Source: Trema orientale
Lineage: Eukaryota > Streptophyta > Magnoliopsida > Rosales > Cannabaceae
Reading direction: 5' to 3'
Assembly: GCA_002914845.1 (NCBI GenBank)
Contig: JXTC01000110.1
Span: 517,986-581,985, forward strand
Length of the DNA stretch: 64,000 nucleotides
In this document: piece after piece, positions 12,683 to 24,620 of the stretch
Layout: the number at the start of each line of letters is the position of its first letter
How positions within the stretch are numbered: position 1 is the first letter of the stretch
The notes under the pieces: model-generated
What the model was told of the DNA's origin: nothing
What the model saw: the letters and a program-made list of their open reading frames with translations, nothing else
Databases searched by the model: none
Made by a program: the position numbers and the translations under genes

Positions 12683-14105
12683 CGTTCAAGAAAATGCCTG
12701 TCTTATGTTGTTTGGTATGCATGAAAGAAGGAGAATGTTAACATGGTCAAACTACAATTCACTCATATTAAATATTTTAGTTAAGTGTGTTTTGAAATTG
12801 AGGACAAATATGTAACAATCAAGACACAATTTTTTTTTTCTCTCCACTTCTTTAGGATTAAAAAGGGTGAGACCCACATACTTTTTTTTTGGGACCTATA
12901 CTAGTTGACAAAAAAAAAAAAACTGAAATATTATTGGCGTGTATGCAAATCCATAAGGGATACGACTAGAGTTAGGGGAATAATTCCCCTCTATATCTCT
13001 TTTGATTGATAAATTGATGTGTCTTCCGGGGGGAAGAAAAAAAAAAGAAAAGATCTTTGGTGATAAAATTTCTCAATTCTGCATTTTAGAAGGTTAAAAA
13101 TGAGAAAAATAATCATAAAATAAACTAAACAAAAATATTAAAGACAAATAAAACTCACACGAGTCTAAATTCCAATGGAAGAAGACCGAGTAAACTAAAT
13201 TTATGGAAATAAGGACTTTCATATAAATAAAGGGATTATTTTGTAAAAAAGAAAAAAACAAAGGAATTCTAATGAGGTGTAAATCAAGATGTAGAAGTTG
13301 TGAAAAAGAGGAAGAAGTTTTCAAAGAAAGAAGAGAGACCTTATATACACCGATTTGTAATTTGAAATCACTTGTGATTGGAAGTTAGCTGTCCATATTA
13401 ATATAAATATTTTCGGTTCAAGGGATATTATTGTGATATTGAAACAAATCAAGAGTGCTACGATAATATGGAAAAGGTGTGAATCTTACAGTGTAATAAA
13501 TGTAAGGTTTACTAATATATGATGGACAGATTTTGAAAAGAAAGGAGAGTGAATAAGAGACGGAATATGATTCCTTTTTGTATTTATTTATCTATCAACA
13601 GTTTATATGAGTAAAATTACTCAATTATAAAATATTTATTTATTATTGAGATTGTTCTACGAGCGATATGTAAATTCTAGTTATTGTATCATTTTAGCTG
13701 CTACATTTTTAACTTAAATAATTCGTTGTTTTGAACTTTGATTTTGTTGCATCGTTGACCCTTCTAATCCAAGTGGTCAAAATTAGAGGGCACAATGTTC
13801 AAAGTGGTAGAAAGACTATAATTATAGAGCCTCTTGTGATATGAGTTAATTTACCAATGTTTTTTTTTTTTTTCACGGAAAATATCCCAATGTAACTTAT
13901 TTTACCATATTTTTGCTTCATAAATCTAACTTGACAAAACTGAGCGTCTTTAACCAAAAAAGAAATAAAGATAAAAATTGGAGGAACTATACCGGAATAT
14001 GATATTCAAAACAATATCGAAATTCTAACATTAAAAAGAATAATATGGGTTAGTTACACCAATGGTCCACAACTTATTTGCTTTGTATTACTTTAGCTCT
14101 CGAGT
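11527..14105. other. Intergenic region, 3' UTR of APS1 and repeats
   Basis: The first about 200 bases are the APS1 3' UTR. Beyond that the DNA is AT-rich without a recognisable gene. Inverted words GCATACCAAACAA (about 12521-12533) and TTGTTTGGTATGC (about 12708-12720) face each other across the GA microsatellite and may be the ends of two MITEs. Short frames, including one at 13094-13324 on the minus strand, are low-complexity and look random. Confidence 0.4.
12633..12679. repeat. (GA)n microsatellite
   Basis: An almost pure GA dinucleotide run of about 45 bases, with one C interruption near 12641. Confidence 0.95.
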
Positions 14106-14189
14106 TAGTTTTATACTTTTTTTTTTTTTTAGAAAGTATGAATCTATTATTATAAGGAAGTCATATCTTTTACAATAACAGATTATATT

Positions 14190-14660
14190 AAAAGAGGAGA
14201 TTCTTCAAACTAAATTAGTCCATTGTTCAATACTAATACGAATTTAGCTCAATTATCTACCGTTTCATTGGCTTCACAGTACATATATTTAACTAAAATA
14301 TCTAGAAAATAAGACAATAAACTAAATGTATCAAACAAGAGATCATCAAACTCTAAACGGCAGACGATGCTATCATTAAGAGCTTTTGCTACTGTCAATG
14401 TATCTGGCTCTAAAATTTAGAAATTTAAACCAATATACCTGATCCAGTAGAGAGTAAACCCCACTGCTTTAGCTTCCACCATCTTTATAGTAGGGGCACC
14501 AATCATATTCTTTGATAGAGCTGCCATAACTTTACACTTGAAGTTTTATAGGATAGCATTAAAACTCACCATGCACGTGTTCTTATTAATTGCTAAATCA
14601 AATCTTTAGCTTAAAGCTGCCTTCCGAAGGAGGAGACCAACGAGCCTCCCTACTTACGTC
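14190..14660 (-). pseudogene. LINE ribonuclease H-like 3' fragment
   Basis: The minus strand reads RWSPPSEGSFKLK, then KVMAALSKNMIGAPTIKMVE and AKAVGFTLYWI, then LEPDTLTVAKALND, YMYCEANETVDN and FEESPLL. This is the order of plant LINE RNase H domains (W.PP..G.FK, an E in the EA-A.GF helix, EsD.LTV, a late HVxREAN-like block, and a final ExxP). Several stops and frame changes interrupt it. It is joined almost directly to the ORF1 start at about 14690. Confidence 0.7.
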
Positions 14661-14692
14661 CAACAAAGAATGATCACTATTGAACCCAATCT

Positions 14693-15013
14693 TCACATCC
14701 TTAGTTTCAATGGTATAATTAATAGTCCAACTAATAACGACATCCGGCAGTTTGATTTTAGAGTCACGCACATTAAAAGATCACCTTCCAATTTAAAGCC
14801 TTTGACACGAAAATGACAAATTTTCGATAGACGTGGCATAGTATCAATCAAATCTTTCTTATTGTCGGTTTTTGATGTAAACAAATACCCAAACAAGAGA
14901 CATTCTAACGATGAAGCACCAAGGATCAAACTACCATCACTGATTTCATGTACACAATTCTCTTTTTCAATAAGGGCAGCAGAGCTCTCATAGTTTTGAG
15001 GTAAGTCAGCCAT
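14693..15013 (-). pseudogene. LINE ORF1 N-terminal (DUF4283-like) fragment
   Basis: The open frame starts MADLPQNYESSAALIEKENC and continues VHEISDGSLILGASSLECLL FGYLFTSK, which matches the opening of DUF4283-containing plant LINE ORF1 proteins (acidic N-terminus, then a TSK and PRL.K motif). It gives 106 codons, then runs into unrelated sequence near 14720 and stops. The normal ORF1 is 300-500 codons, so this is truncated by the internal deletion. Activity is not expected. Confidence 0.7.
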
Positions 15014-15344
15014 CGAGTTTAGGCAAGAAGATTTTGGTTATCAAAGGAGATATATAAGAAAGATAACACGGTATAATACATAAATCCGGATGTAGTTAAA
15101 GAGGAAAAAACCACCGAAAGCTAAACAAATTCAAAAGAAAATAAAGGACAACTGCTACCAGAAAAAAAAATGGTATAATAGTTTTATACCATTTTGACAC
15201 TTGAATTATGTTGATATTTCATTGTTTCTGAATTAATTATTATTTAATTATTATTGCCCTTTAAATTTGATAATTTTTTGATAGAATGGCTAATGGAGAA
15301 ACTATAGCGAGGTTCGAGGTAACAAACTATTTAAGTTGAAAATT

Positions 15345-15745
15345 TTGGGTTTCTTACACTTATACCTATAAAAAATGAAAAGAATTACAAAAATACGGAA
15401 GTCACAGTTTTTTTCAGTTTTCGTACGGTTTTAATTAGGGAAATATCTTTTTTTTTTAAAATATTTAGAAAATTACCACTTTTAAAATAGTTAGTGTCAC
15501 GAGTTTCTAGAAACTGGTTACCAATTATATATCAGTTATAAATATCTTCGGTTACTATTTACCAGTTTCTGAAAACTGGTTACTAGAAACTAGTTACTAT
15601 TTTAAAAAATGGTATTTTTATAAATATTTTTTAAAAAGCGGAATTTTCCTAATAAAAACCGTTCCGCACCGTGAAAAATACAAAAGCACCGTATTTTTCC
15701 AATTCTTTTCAAAAATACCGTATTTTTTCTAATTTCTCCTAGTTT
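15345..15745. mobile_element. Fold-back element with about 60-bp imperfect inverted ends
   Basis: The left end (AAAAATGAAAAGAATTACAA and AAATACGG near 15368-15400) pairs with the right end, whose reverse complement reads TTTTGAAAAGAATTGGAAAA and ATACGG near 15725-15690. The pairing continues inward through GTACGGTTTTAATTAGG against ACGGTTTTTATTAGG. The centre has repeated CTAGAAACTGGTTAC and CCAGTTTCTGAAAACTGG palindromes, so the whole can fold into a hairpin. There is no coding capacity. The exact ends and any target duplication are unclear. Confidence 0.55.
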
Positions 15746-15946
15746 ATACCCTATATAATTCATTAGCCTAAAACATATATTATAAGTGTGTATAAGTAAT
15801 TTTATAATGAGAAATAAAGTCACAGATGCGTATTATATTTTCCTATATTAATTTTGCTAATCATGTGTGATCCATCGAAACTAATTTTATTTTTATATTA
15901 GTTTTTCGCTCTATTTTTATGGATTAGTAAAATGTATCCAAAAAGA

Positions 15947-16660
15947 GCAGATTGTGTCCCTCTTTCTAGTCCATAGCTTCAGTTCCTCCCTCATCTCTTA
16001 ACAAGTGCATTCCTTAGAGGGGGATATTTCTTCTCCTCAGTATGAGTTCTTTTTTCTTTTCACCTCCTCTTTTCTTTCTTTTTTTTTTCTTTTCTTTATA
16101 TTTACATTGTAAGTCTTTCTACATATATGAAAATTTTATACTATAGATCTAGCTCTATGAATGTTTTATTTCATCTGATTCTGAATCTGTATGGGTTTTT
16201 GTCATTTTTTTTTTTATATTTTGTGGGTGGTTTGTGGGTATTCTTCTAGATCTGAAGAATGATTTTATCATATGGCATTTACGGATAGATGCAATCAAGG
16301 ATCTGCTCGCATTATGGATGGATGCCTTCAAGGATCTGTTGGTGTTTATTGATGGACTCCTTCAAGGATCTGTTGTAGCATTTACTGATGGACGCTTTCA
16401 AGATGTGAACTGATAGCTCTAAGGAGTGGCTTGGAGATTGCTATCTCTAGAAGTGGTGGAATTCGATTGTCTACTTTTTATTAGATTTTACTCACATACT
16501 TCACTCGACTTACTCACTTACATGTTAGTAATAAAGATTTGATGTTGTTGTTTTTCTCTTGGATAAGGTTTTCTTTTTGACTCTTTATGCATTGTTTGTA
16601 TTTGACAATACCGTTAAATATGCTTTTAATTAAATCTCTTGAGGAATTTCATTCAAAAAA
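15947..16660 (+). mobile_element. Short poly(A) retroposon flanked by a 16-bp target duplication
   Basis: AATGTATCCAAAAAGA (15931-15946) recurs as AATGTACCCAAAAAGA (16661-16676), one mismatch in 16. The right copy is preceded by a run of A, as expected for a retroposed RNA copy on the plus strand. The insert, about 710 bases, has no long frame and a T-rich leader, and carries the tandem block at 16274-16410. It may be a 5'-truncated LINE 3' end or a SINE-like element; I did not recognise its family. Confidence 0.6.
16274..16410 (+). repeat. Four tandem copies of a roughly 35-bp unit
   Basis: The word GATGGA..C.TTCAAGGATCTG recurs four times with a period of about 34-36 bases (near 16285, 16318, 16353 and 16390), with some variation. 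It sits inside the poly(A) retroposon at 15947-16660. Confidence 0.7.
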
Positions 16661-17344
16661 AATGTACCCAAAAAGAAGAAAAAATAACAAAAAAGATTAG
16701 ATAGTATACTGCAAACTTTTACCCATTATCCTCATTTAATATATATTTGGACAATATACCTTATAGCTCTCTGACTTTTGTTGAGAGTAGTCTTTTACCT
16801 CTCATATTTGAAATTTCATCCACATGCCTCGTTTTTTTTTTTTTTTTTACTTATGTAGTATTGCTTTGACCTATTTTTTGTAGATATTGTGTCACTTTGC
16901 CCTATGATATTAAAAAAATGTTATTTTACCTACCAAATATCGAGATCCACTAAATAAGAAAGAATAAAGGAAATAAATCCTATGTTTTCAAATTTACATA
17001 AAAATTCTATAAAAAAAATTACAGTTAAAATTGAGAATGATGAAATTTTTTTCCAATAATCTCATTTGTATAAAACTGCATTCAGGGCATGTAGACTTAT
17101 TCATGATGGAAAGGAAATAGAATAGGAAAAGGAAAGATATTTCTTTTCTTATGCAACTAATGTATGTAAACACATGAAAGAGAATCAAAATCCTCCTCAT
17201 TCATTATTTTTTATTCCCCTCCATTGTCTTTTCATTCATTCTTTTTAAGGATTAGAAAACATAGCCTAAGTTTAAATGAGTAATATTTTCAATGAAAAAA
17301 CTAAAAGTTTTTTCCATCCATACTCATAGTTTTTAAGGGGGGCA

Positions 17345-18520
17345 AACTAGCACTAAATTTGGATTTAGTGAGATCGAGAAACGAGTTTCGATATTTAATA
17401 TCGCTATGTTTCGAAGTGGCACAAATTCCGAGGCTCATGAATAGTGTTATTTTGCGTGTCATAGGGTGGATCCCACCCTGGGACCTACTTTTGACAAATT
17501 ATATGTCTAACTTAGTATTTTTGGGTGCTCTAAATTCAATGATGACCTACGTTTTTCAATCTGAGGCTCCGTTGGAAAAGTCACTTTTTCAAGTGAGCTT
17601 ACCGAAAATAACCGTTCGAGCACTTAAGTGACCAACAGGAGTTTTCTTCGAGCGTCGTTAGCTTAGTATAGCTACCAAATTGAGGTAGGATTTCAATTAC
17701 CTATTTTTATACTTGTTTTGCTTTATAATTGCATCATAATTATTTTATAAAAAATCGTGAATTTTATGATTATTGATAAATTGTTAAAATATATTAGATT
17801 ATATTAGGATTGGACTGTATGGAATTTTATACATATTTTTTTAAATTGTGATTATTGGGTAATATAGAGGTGTGCTACCTATGTTATAGTAAATCCCAGA
17901 ATAATGCCAAATGGCATTTTTAAAGCATTGTTTAGTGAATATTTTGCATAGTTATTACATATTCTGTTACATGTTGTATATATCATTGGATCATACACTT
18001 AAGTTCCATTATTGCATCATGGTAGTTTAGATTGCTAGCGAGTTGCTGCAGCGCTAGGCGAAAGACCAAGGCCCATGCGCATATTTTTGGCTAATACACC
18101 TACGGATAGTGTCAGGATACTGGATACCTCTACTACAGAGGTATTACAGGGCCGTAATGGGAGAATGAGAGCTCACTCATGTACTTGGTTGATTTATAAT
18201 ATGTACAATTATGTTGATTTGGTTTTGATTTTGAATTTGAGATTATTCGGGATATCAATTATTTTATAAACTTGGTTTATAAATGGATTTTGAAAAAGGT
18301 ATTAACCATGCAGGTTTAGTAAAATTGCATCCATTCAAAAAGGTAATTAAATTACTACTGAGCATGTGAATGTTCACCCCTCTACTTCTCCTACTTTCAG
18401 GTGTTTATCTATTTGAGGTAGTATTCTCAGTGGTCAGACAAACTGCGTAGCTTGTACATGCTTTCCCACTCCTCTTCCCTGGTGGGTGCTTATACTCTGC
18501 TAACTTACTTTCCTTATTTA
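17345..18520 (+). mobile_element. Gypsy-type LTR fragment, inverted relative to the one at 19714-23973
   Basis: The plus strand from GGATTTAGTGAGATCGAG (17358) matches the reverse complement of 22730-23000, including GAGAAACGAGTTT, TATATGTCTAACTTA and GTTGGAAAAGTCA. Further on, GTTCACCCCTCTACTT (about 18372) matches the reverse complement of the plus-strand AGGGGTGTGAGCATG near 20200. The block TTGCTAGCGAGTTGCTGCAG to GGTATTACAGGGCCGTAATG (18030-18160) is of a type common in long plant Gypsy LTRs. Neither end of the LTR is recognisable here, so it is a partial copy. Confidence 0.6.
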
Positions 18521-19171
18521 ATTATTTAGCCAAAATTAATAAGTGGATGTATGAGGATGTTTTTGTTATTAATTTGAGTACTTAATTCTTTGTAAATTAT
18601 TTTAGACATTGGACTAAAGATTTCAGTTTAACTCACTTTACCAAAAACTTATGATTTCTCAACGAGTATCCAAATGAGATAGCTAGAAATTTTCTTGAAT
18701 GTTAACGGGTATTTTTCTTAAGTAGTTAGATACTAATAAGAGTTTTAATGATTATGGAATTCATAATGATTTGAAGACCAAAACGAAATTATTTAATATC
18801 TGATTTCTCCTGAATTTCGTAAAATTAATATTTAATTATTCTTTCATCTAAAATTACTAAAAATCACGGCTTTAGATTTCCGATCGTGATAACGACAGTT
18901 TACATCACATGCATGCTCGTTTAACGGAACAATTTCATATCTACACCATGAACATTCTTTATACGAGTTATGATTATGAAAACAATGTGTTGTACATATT
19001 TTATATGCTTCCTTTTCTTCTCTTTTCCTTTTTTTTTTTCTTTTAGCCAGACAAAGGTTATTTGGTTAAGTAGAATATGTTTGTGTCGATATATTAATTT
19101 GCTTATGATACCATTTAGATAATTCATGTGCTTCTATTTATTTCTCTTCCTGATCTTTTCTTAGATCTTTT
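18521..19171. other. AT-rich spacer, probably repeat-derived
   Basis: Nothing recognisable as a gene. The sequence may continue the LTR remnant to its left. A T-rich run at 19013-19045 lies just upstream of the F-box pseudogene. Confidence 0.3.
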
Positions 19172-19713
19172 TTGGCCCATGCTATGAGTATAAGAAGTCA
19201 TGAAACGGTAGCTCTCTCTATAATGGATCTTAAAAATGACATCTTTGTAATTAATATTCTACTAAAACTCTCCATAAAAAGCATCATCTCGTGCAAAAGC
19301 GTATGCAAGACATGGCTTGATCTGATTTCGGACCCTCAATTTACTAAGTTGCACTTGGCACAAGCAAAGACCTCTCTTTTGATTAGAAACAAGTCTTTTT
19401 ACTTATTCGAGTTTGAAGATGATCGTGATTCGAATTTGCGATATTGCTGGTATTCGAAGTCTAGTCGACGTTGTCATCACAACATAAAGCTCTCCACCAA
19501 ACCAAAGATTCCATCATGCAAGACCCGAGTTACGCTCAATTGCCAAGGTGATGATAATCTCAACGTGAGGTTAACAAGTGCGGGGGTTGTGAATTCTTGT
19601 GATGGCTTGCTTTGCTTGGTGGAAGAAGAGGACAGCTAATACACACGAGTTTAATCCAATCACTATTTGTATTCCAATCCTAGGCGACTTTATACATCTC
19701 CCAAAGCCTTGTA

Positions 19714-22700
19714 TGTCATGACCTAAACTCGGGCCAGTGGTAGAAGAGTAATTTTATAAGTTATAAATTAGTAAATATATTTTCACGAAATAGTGAAAAA
19801 ATTTCTATTTTCTATAATCTTTGAAAACAGCAATTTGCGGAAGAAAATATCAACATTAGACAACTCATAATAATCACTCATAAATTAAATTTCACTATTT
19901 AAAATCACTCATTTAGTATCATACTAGAAAGGTCAAACATTTAAAATTTTTAATTGTCTTTTTACAGTTTCCAAAACATCCTCAAATTCATAAAGTTAGT
20001 AATCGTGATTTAAAATCCCTCATATATCTACTTGTAAGTATATTAAAACATGGCTAAATAATCATTGAAGAAAATAATAGAATCTACAATAGGATATGAA
20101 CCCGTAGCAATAGACGTGACTGTGAAGAATAACTCTAGAATTACAACTAGTCAACTATAAATCTATCTCGAACCTATAATCCTGTAAGGGGAAAGATAAG
20201 AGGGGTGTGAGCATGAAATACCCAGTAGGATATCCAATTACTTTTTTAGAAAACTATTTAGTTATAAAAATATATGCATGGTTAAATATTCTAAAAAATA
20301 ATTTATAAAACACCTGAATAGTCAAATCAATCTTATATCAAAAATCATAGTCGAAACCATAATCAAAATCTGTGATCAAAATCTTAATTAAATCCATGCA
20401 GAAAACTATGTAGCAAAATCATAACGCATATATCACAAATCATCCCATCACATAAGCTCACTTCCTCTCATCACGAGCGAGTAACTTGTACTACGTGTAC
20501 TAAGTACTCTCTGCCTGATTCCTATCCCAGGAAATCGGAGCGATATCCATCTGTCTATGCTTACTGAACCAGAGGGGCAACTGAATGCCTACGCCTACCG
20601 AATGGGGGTAATCAGAAGACCCCACACGAGTTTACAGGCTTGTTGGGAATATGCCCTAGAAAACAGTTTCTTTGTTTGGTATTTTAAATAATGTTTATTG
20701 GATTTAAGTGTTATCTATTTGTTGTCAATAAATTCTCTATTATGTTCCAATTATATATATATGTGATATTTATGTTTTTTATTATGAAAATGTCTAAAAG
20801 TTTCCATGATTAATAATGAGTAATAAAGAATTGTTCGTGTGAAATGTTTATATATGGGAGACTAAATTCTTTATTTCATTATGTCTAAATAAAAAGTTTA
20901 TATTCTGTAAATAAAGATGGAATACTTTATTTTACCATAGAATGTAGTGTTGTCTATTTCAACGGGATTGATGAACTCTCCAATCATCGAAGTGTCTGAC
21001 TTCGAATAGAAACATAATGCGTTATAAGAAAGTTATAAGTGCATTAAACTTAACCAAGTGAAAATAAAATTTGAGATTAAGTGTCGTAACTCATTATTCT
21101 ATCTTTTACTAATCTAGTGCTATTGCAAGATTATCTTAATCTTAGTGATTGTTAGACTTACTTTCATGATTTTTATCTTTTTGACTTATTAAATGACCAG
21201 TTCTATTCTATGGTTCAAACTCCGGTATTTTGGAAAATAAGATTTGTGAATTGACGAGAATGTTCTTCATGATTTAGATACCATATATATAATGTCACTT
21301 TGAGTTTTTTCAAGAATTTGGATAATAAAAACTAGGCGCCAAGTATTCACTTTGTGAATTTGACTGTGTTTGTATAGGCAGTTATAAATACCATAGTCAA
21401 TTATTATCCATTAGATGAAAAATGGTAACTCAAAGGTAAATATGTACTAGAGAGGTAATACAGTAATTTCATCTTACTAGAATATCATCATATTGGGGGT
21501 ATATCTGTAGGTATAGTATATATAAAATGGATCAAGCTAATTAAAGTGTTAATTAGCTTCATAAAAAATATATGACATTTAGTCTAAGAGTACAATATTA
21601 GGCCTACAGTGGAGTGCCCCAATATTAATGGACAAGGCCAATCATAATTAAGAGCTAATTATGATTATGAATAGTTGGACCATTAGAGCTTAGATAATTT
21701 GGATCCGTAAGGTCTCCTATCTAGCTTATACATAACCCAATAACTAATAAATGGTCAGTTGAGTCCAATATACTTAATAGGGTTTACATCTCTCTAATAC
21801 TTAAGAGAAAAGTTCTCCTAAGCCTCTGTAAGAAAGCTACATGCCTACAACAGTCCATTGACAGTAGATTTTGTAAAAGAGAGAGAAAGAGAGAAAAGAG
21901 AGAATATGAGAGGACCGAGCCACCGCGGAAGAAATCTCGTATTCGTTCATGGCCACTAAGGGAGAGATACACATGGTTGTAGACGTATAGTTAAGAAGAA
22001 GGAAGAACGTATTTCTGATCATTTTACTTATCTCTCGTTGGGAATCAAGAAGGTGCCCACACACAGTATCATTCAACAGGCTCCAGAATAGACGGAAGGC
22101 TCAATGGTTGTGAAGCATTTCCAGGTTTTATCTAAACCAAGATCCATGAATTGATTTATGTTAGATCGATCCTGTTTACTTTGTTTTGTAAAGTTCCAAG
22201 AAAATTTTAAAATACTAATTCCGCTACGTTTTTGATTTGTTTATAAAACTGCAAAAATCGTTCTCGATAAAATCAATTTTATCTTTTATCGAAATTTCCA
22301 GCAAAGCTCTCATAGAGGACGGGGGTGTTGGCCGCCTACTAGACACCGTGATGCCTAAGATGGACCTCATGTGTGATCCTATGGTATGTACAATATGAGA
22401 GGTAGTACAGACAACCATGCAGTTATTTAACGTTTTAGACGTGATCTGATTTTCAAATCAAAGTTGTTTTGTGCTCTTTACAATTTTGGTAACATTACTC
22501 ATGTATTTTTAGTCAAACAAAAAAAAAAGAAAAAGAAATCATGCATAAAACTATTCACAAAACCATCTAGGGGAGTCCACATTATCATAAAATGTTATAA
22601 ATCACGTTTTATAAAAATAACAAAAAATGTGGTAATTGAATCTTCTATATCAAAGTGGTGACTATACCAAAGATATAGACGCTCGTAAATTTCCCATTAA

Positions 22701-23973
22701 TTGATTTGGTACTCGAGGAGTGTTTTCATTAATCATGTTGACTCACTTTAATGGCTGACTTTTCCAACAAAGCTTCAAATGTCAAACCAAACTTCACCAT
22801 TGCGTTCCTAGGGTTCAAATTAGTTAAGTTAGACATATAACTCAATTAATTTGAGTTCGGGCTGAAACTCGGCCATTGGCATGCAAAATGAGACTATTCA
22901 CGAGCATCACGTCTCGAAATTCGTGCTACTTCGAGGCATATCAATGTTATATATCAAAACTCGTTTCTCGTTCTCACTAAATCCAAATTTGAAGTCAAAA
23001 CTTCGTTTTGAGGTCCCCGAGCCTTAATTGAGCTTTAATTTCGAAAAGTTACAAAAATACTACTTTTCTAAAAATATTTGCACAAATAGCAACTCTGATG
23101 ATTATTTATGAAAATACCGTCTTTTCAAAAAAATATTTCAGAAAATACCACTTTTTTTAATTCGGCCTAAGGTCCAATCTCAATTTAACAGACTTTTGGC
23201 CCAGTACTGTATCAGATTGCAAAAATACCACTTTTTGGTCTAAATTAGAAAAATATAATCTTTTTCAGTTCCAAATTTCTCTCGATCCAGATTTCAACTC
23301 AACATAACTCATATACCTTGTTTCACATCACAACTAACTCTATCTCCTCATATAACTTTCATGGCCATGTAAATAACTTTACAAAATAATTATAAAAATA
23401 TCATAATTATAACTTAAAAAGCGACAGAATTCTCACCGAGTCGACTCGGCTTGAATTAATAGAAATCACCAATTGAATCGATAGGTGACATCAAAATACG
23501 ACTACACTTGCCGGTGGTGTCGTTATCCGGTGACCGATGCCGAATTTAAAGCTATTTAAACGTGAAAAAGGCGTCTTAGAAAAGTGGAAATTACACACTC
23601 ACGGAAAGTATACTCTCGGAGCTTCCACTATCATCGGCTTCATTGGAGAGTCGTTGAGACTGCAGAGGTGGAGGTGGAGGTGGGGTAATTATGATCTTCG
23701 GCGACTGTCAGTGGTTGTCGACCGAGAGCTTTGGTCATGAAGAAGAAATAAAAAGAAACGAAAAGAAAAGAAAAAAGAAAAATAAAATAAAATAAAATAA
23801 AAAGAAAAAAAAATATAGGCAGAGAGTGTCGGGCTTGGGAAATAATGAAGGGAATGAGTGTTGCATTTAAAAACAAAAAGTAGGTCCTACCACTTATATA
23901 AAATATTATATTTTATTTAATTAATTTTTATGCAAAAATTACTAAAATACTCTTTAAAAATTTGGGTTTTACA
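19714..23973 (-). mobile_element. Solo LTR of a Gypsy-type retrotransposon, inserted in the F-box gene
   Basis: The plus strand starts TGTCATGACCTAAACTCGGG at 19714 and ends GGGTTTTACA at 23973. TTGTA lies on both sides (19709-19713 and 23974-23978), a perfect 5-bp duplication. Read on the minus strand it starts TGTAAAACCCAAATTTTTAA and ends GGTCATGACA, the usual form of long plant Gypsy LTRs, so I assign the minus strand. After subtracting the nested solo LTR and its duplication the length is about 2.59 kb. No gag-pol sequence is seen. Removing it restores the order of the F-box protein. Confidence 0.82.
20641..22303 (+). mobile_element. Solo LTR, Copia-like family 'A', copy 2, nested in the Gypsy LTR
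   Basis: It starts TGTTGGGAATATGCCCTAGA at 20641 and ends TTTCCAGCA at 22303. Flanking 5-mers are AGGCT (20636-20640) and AAGCT (22304-22308), one mismatch. The start is the best preserved of the three copies and resembles Angela/SIRE-like Copia LTRs. Alignable words with the copy at 2667 include ATGGAATACTTTATTT, AATTGACGAGAA, ATGGTAACTCAAAGGTAAAT and TAGAGCTTAGATAATTTGG. It interrupts the older Gypsy LTR, so it inserted later. Confidence 0.82.
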
Positions 23974-24620
23974 TTGTAACGATGCGAAATTCATGCATTA
24001 TGTTAGATTTAGAGTTTTGGGGTTGGGTTTTAGTCCAAAGAATAAGAACATCCAAAAGAAATGATGACTTAGAAGCTAAGATACATGCACTTAGGACAAG
24101 CTCATACATTATTGGCACTCTTCCCTACTGAACCTTTATGCATTACTCCTCCTCCTCAACCTATCTTAATGGAGCTCTTCATTGGCTTCTTGATGACGAA
24201 GAGTATTGGCCATTGTCTTTTGACTTAAATGCCAAGCAGTTTGGCCTTCATTCTAATGTTGGACTACAATACTTGTCCTACTTGTCTACTGGAGTTCTGG
24301 GAGGTCGTCTTTGTGTATGCGGTTCCAGTTCGAACAAAATGGTTTATGACACTGAAGTATGGGTAATGAAAGATTACGGTGCCTGTGAATCTTGGACTAA
24401 ATTGTTTACATTTTATAGTAGTGGCACTGTTCGACCTATTTACTCAAGTAATGGAGCATTACTGATGTACCGTCTTTATCTACTATTACCAAGGATGGAT
24501 TGATGACAAATACTTCTGTGACCGTTCGCATGGATCGTTTCAAGCTATTTCTCATACTCCAAGCTTAATTTCGCTCAAGGATATTGTGATAAAGGAGAAT
24601 GTGAATTCAAGGTACGTATG

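Larger units (their letters stand above)
14117..15178 (-). mobile_element. Internally deleted LINE copy with poly(A) tail and 11-bp target duplication
   Basis: The element reads on the minus strand. It is flanked by TAGTTTTATAC at 14106-14116 and 15179-15189, a perfect 11-bp duplication. Its 3' end is a poly(A) tail (plus-strand T run at 14117-14130). The 5' half has a LINE ORF1 start (15013 downward) and the 3' half has a ribonuclease H-like domain, as found at the end of plant LINE ORF2. The endonuclease and reverse transcriptase parts that normally lie between are missing, so about 1.06 kb remains of an element of usually 5-7 kb. The clean flanks show it was inserted by target-primed reverse transcription. 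Confidence 0.85.
19172..24620 (+). pseudogene. F-box gene with F-box-associated domain, split by an LTR insertion
   Basis: Intact relatives act as substrate adaptors of SCF ubiquitin ligases. The 5' half (19172-19708) begins MAHAMSIRSHETVALSIMDL and has an F-box: INILLKLSIKSIISCKSVCK followed by TWLDLISDPQFTKLHLAQA, then VVNSCDGLLCL. A stop comes after EEEDS at 19637, and the next frame gives THEFNPITICIPILGDFIHL, so there is a small frameshift. The reading breaks at the LTR (19714-23973) and resumes at 23979 with GLGFSPKNKN, LEAKIHALRTSSY, STYLNGALHWLLDDEE, LSFDLNAKQF, GGRLCVCGSSSN and EVWVMKDYGACESWTKLF, the F-box-associated order. A tail near 24570 reads AISHTPSLISLKDIV. Frameshifts plus the 4.3-kb insertion make a functional product very unlikely. 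Confidence 0.85.
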
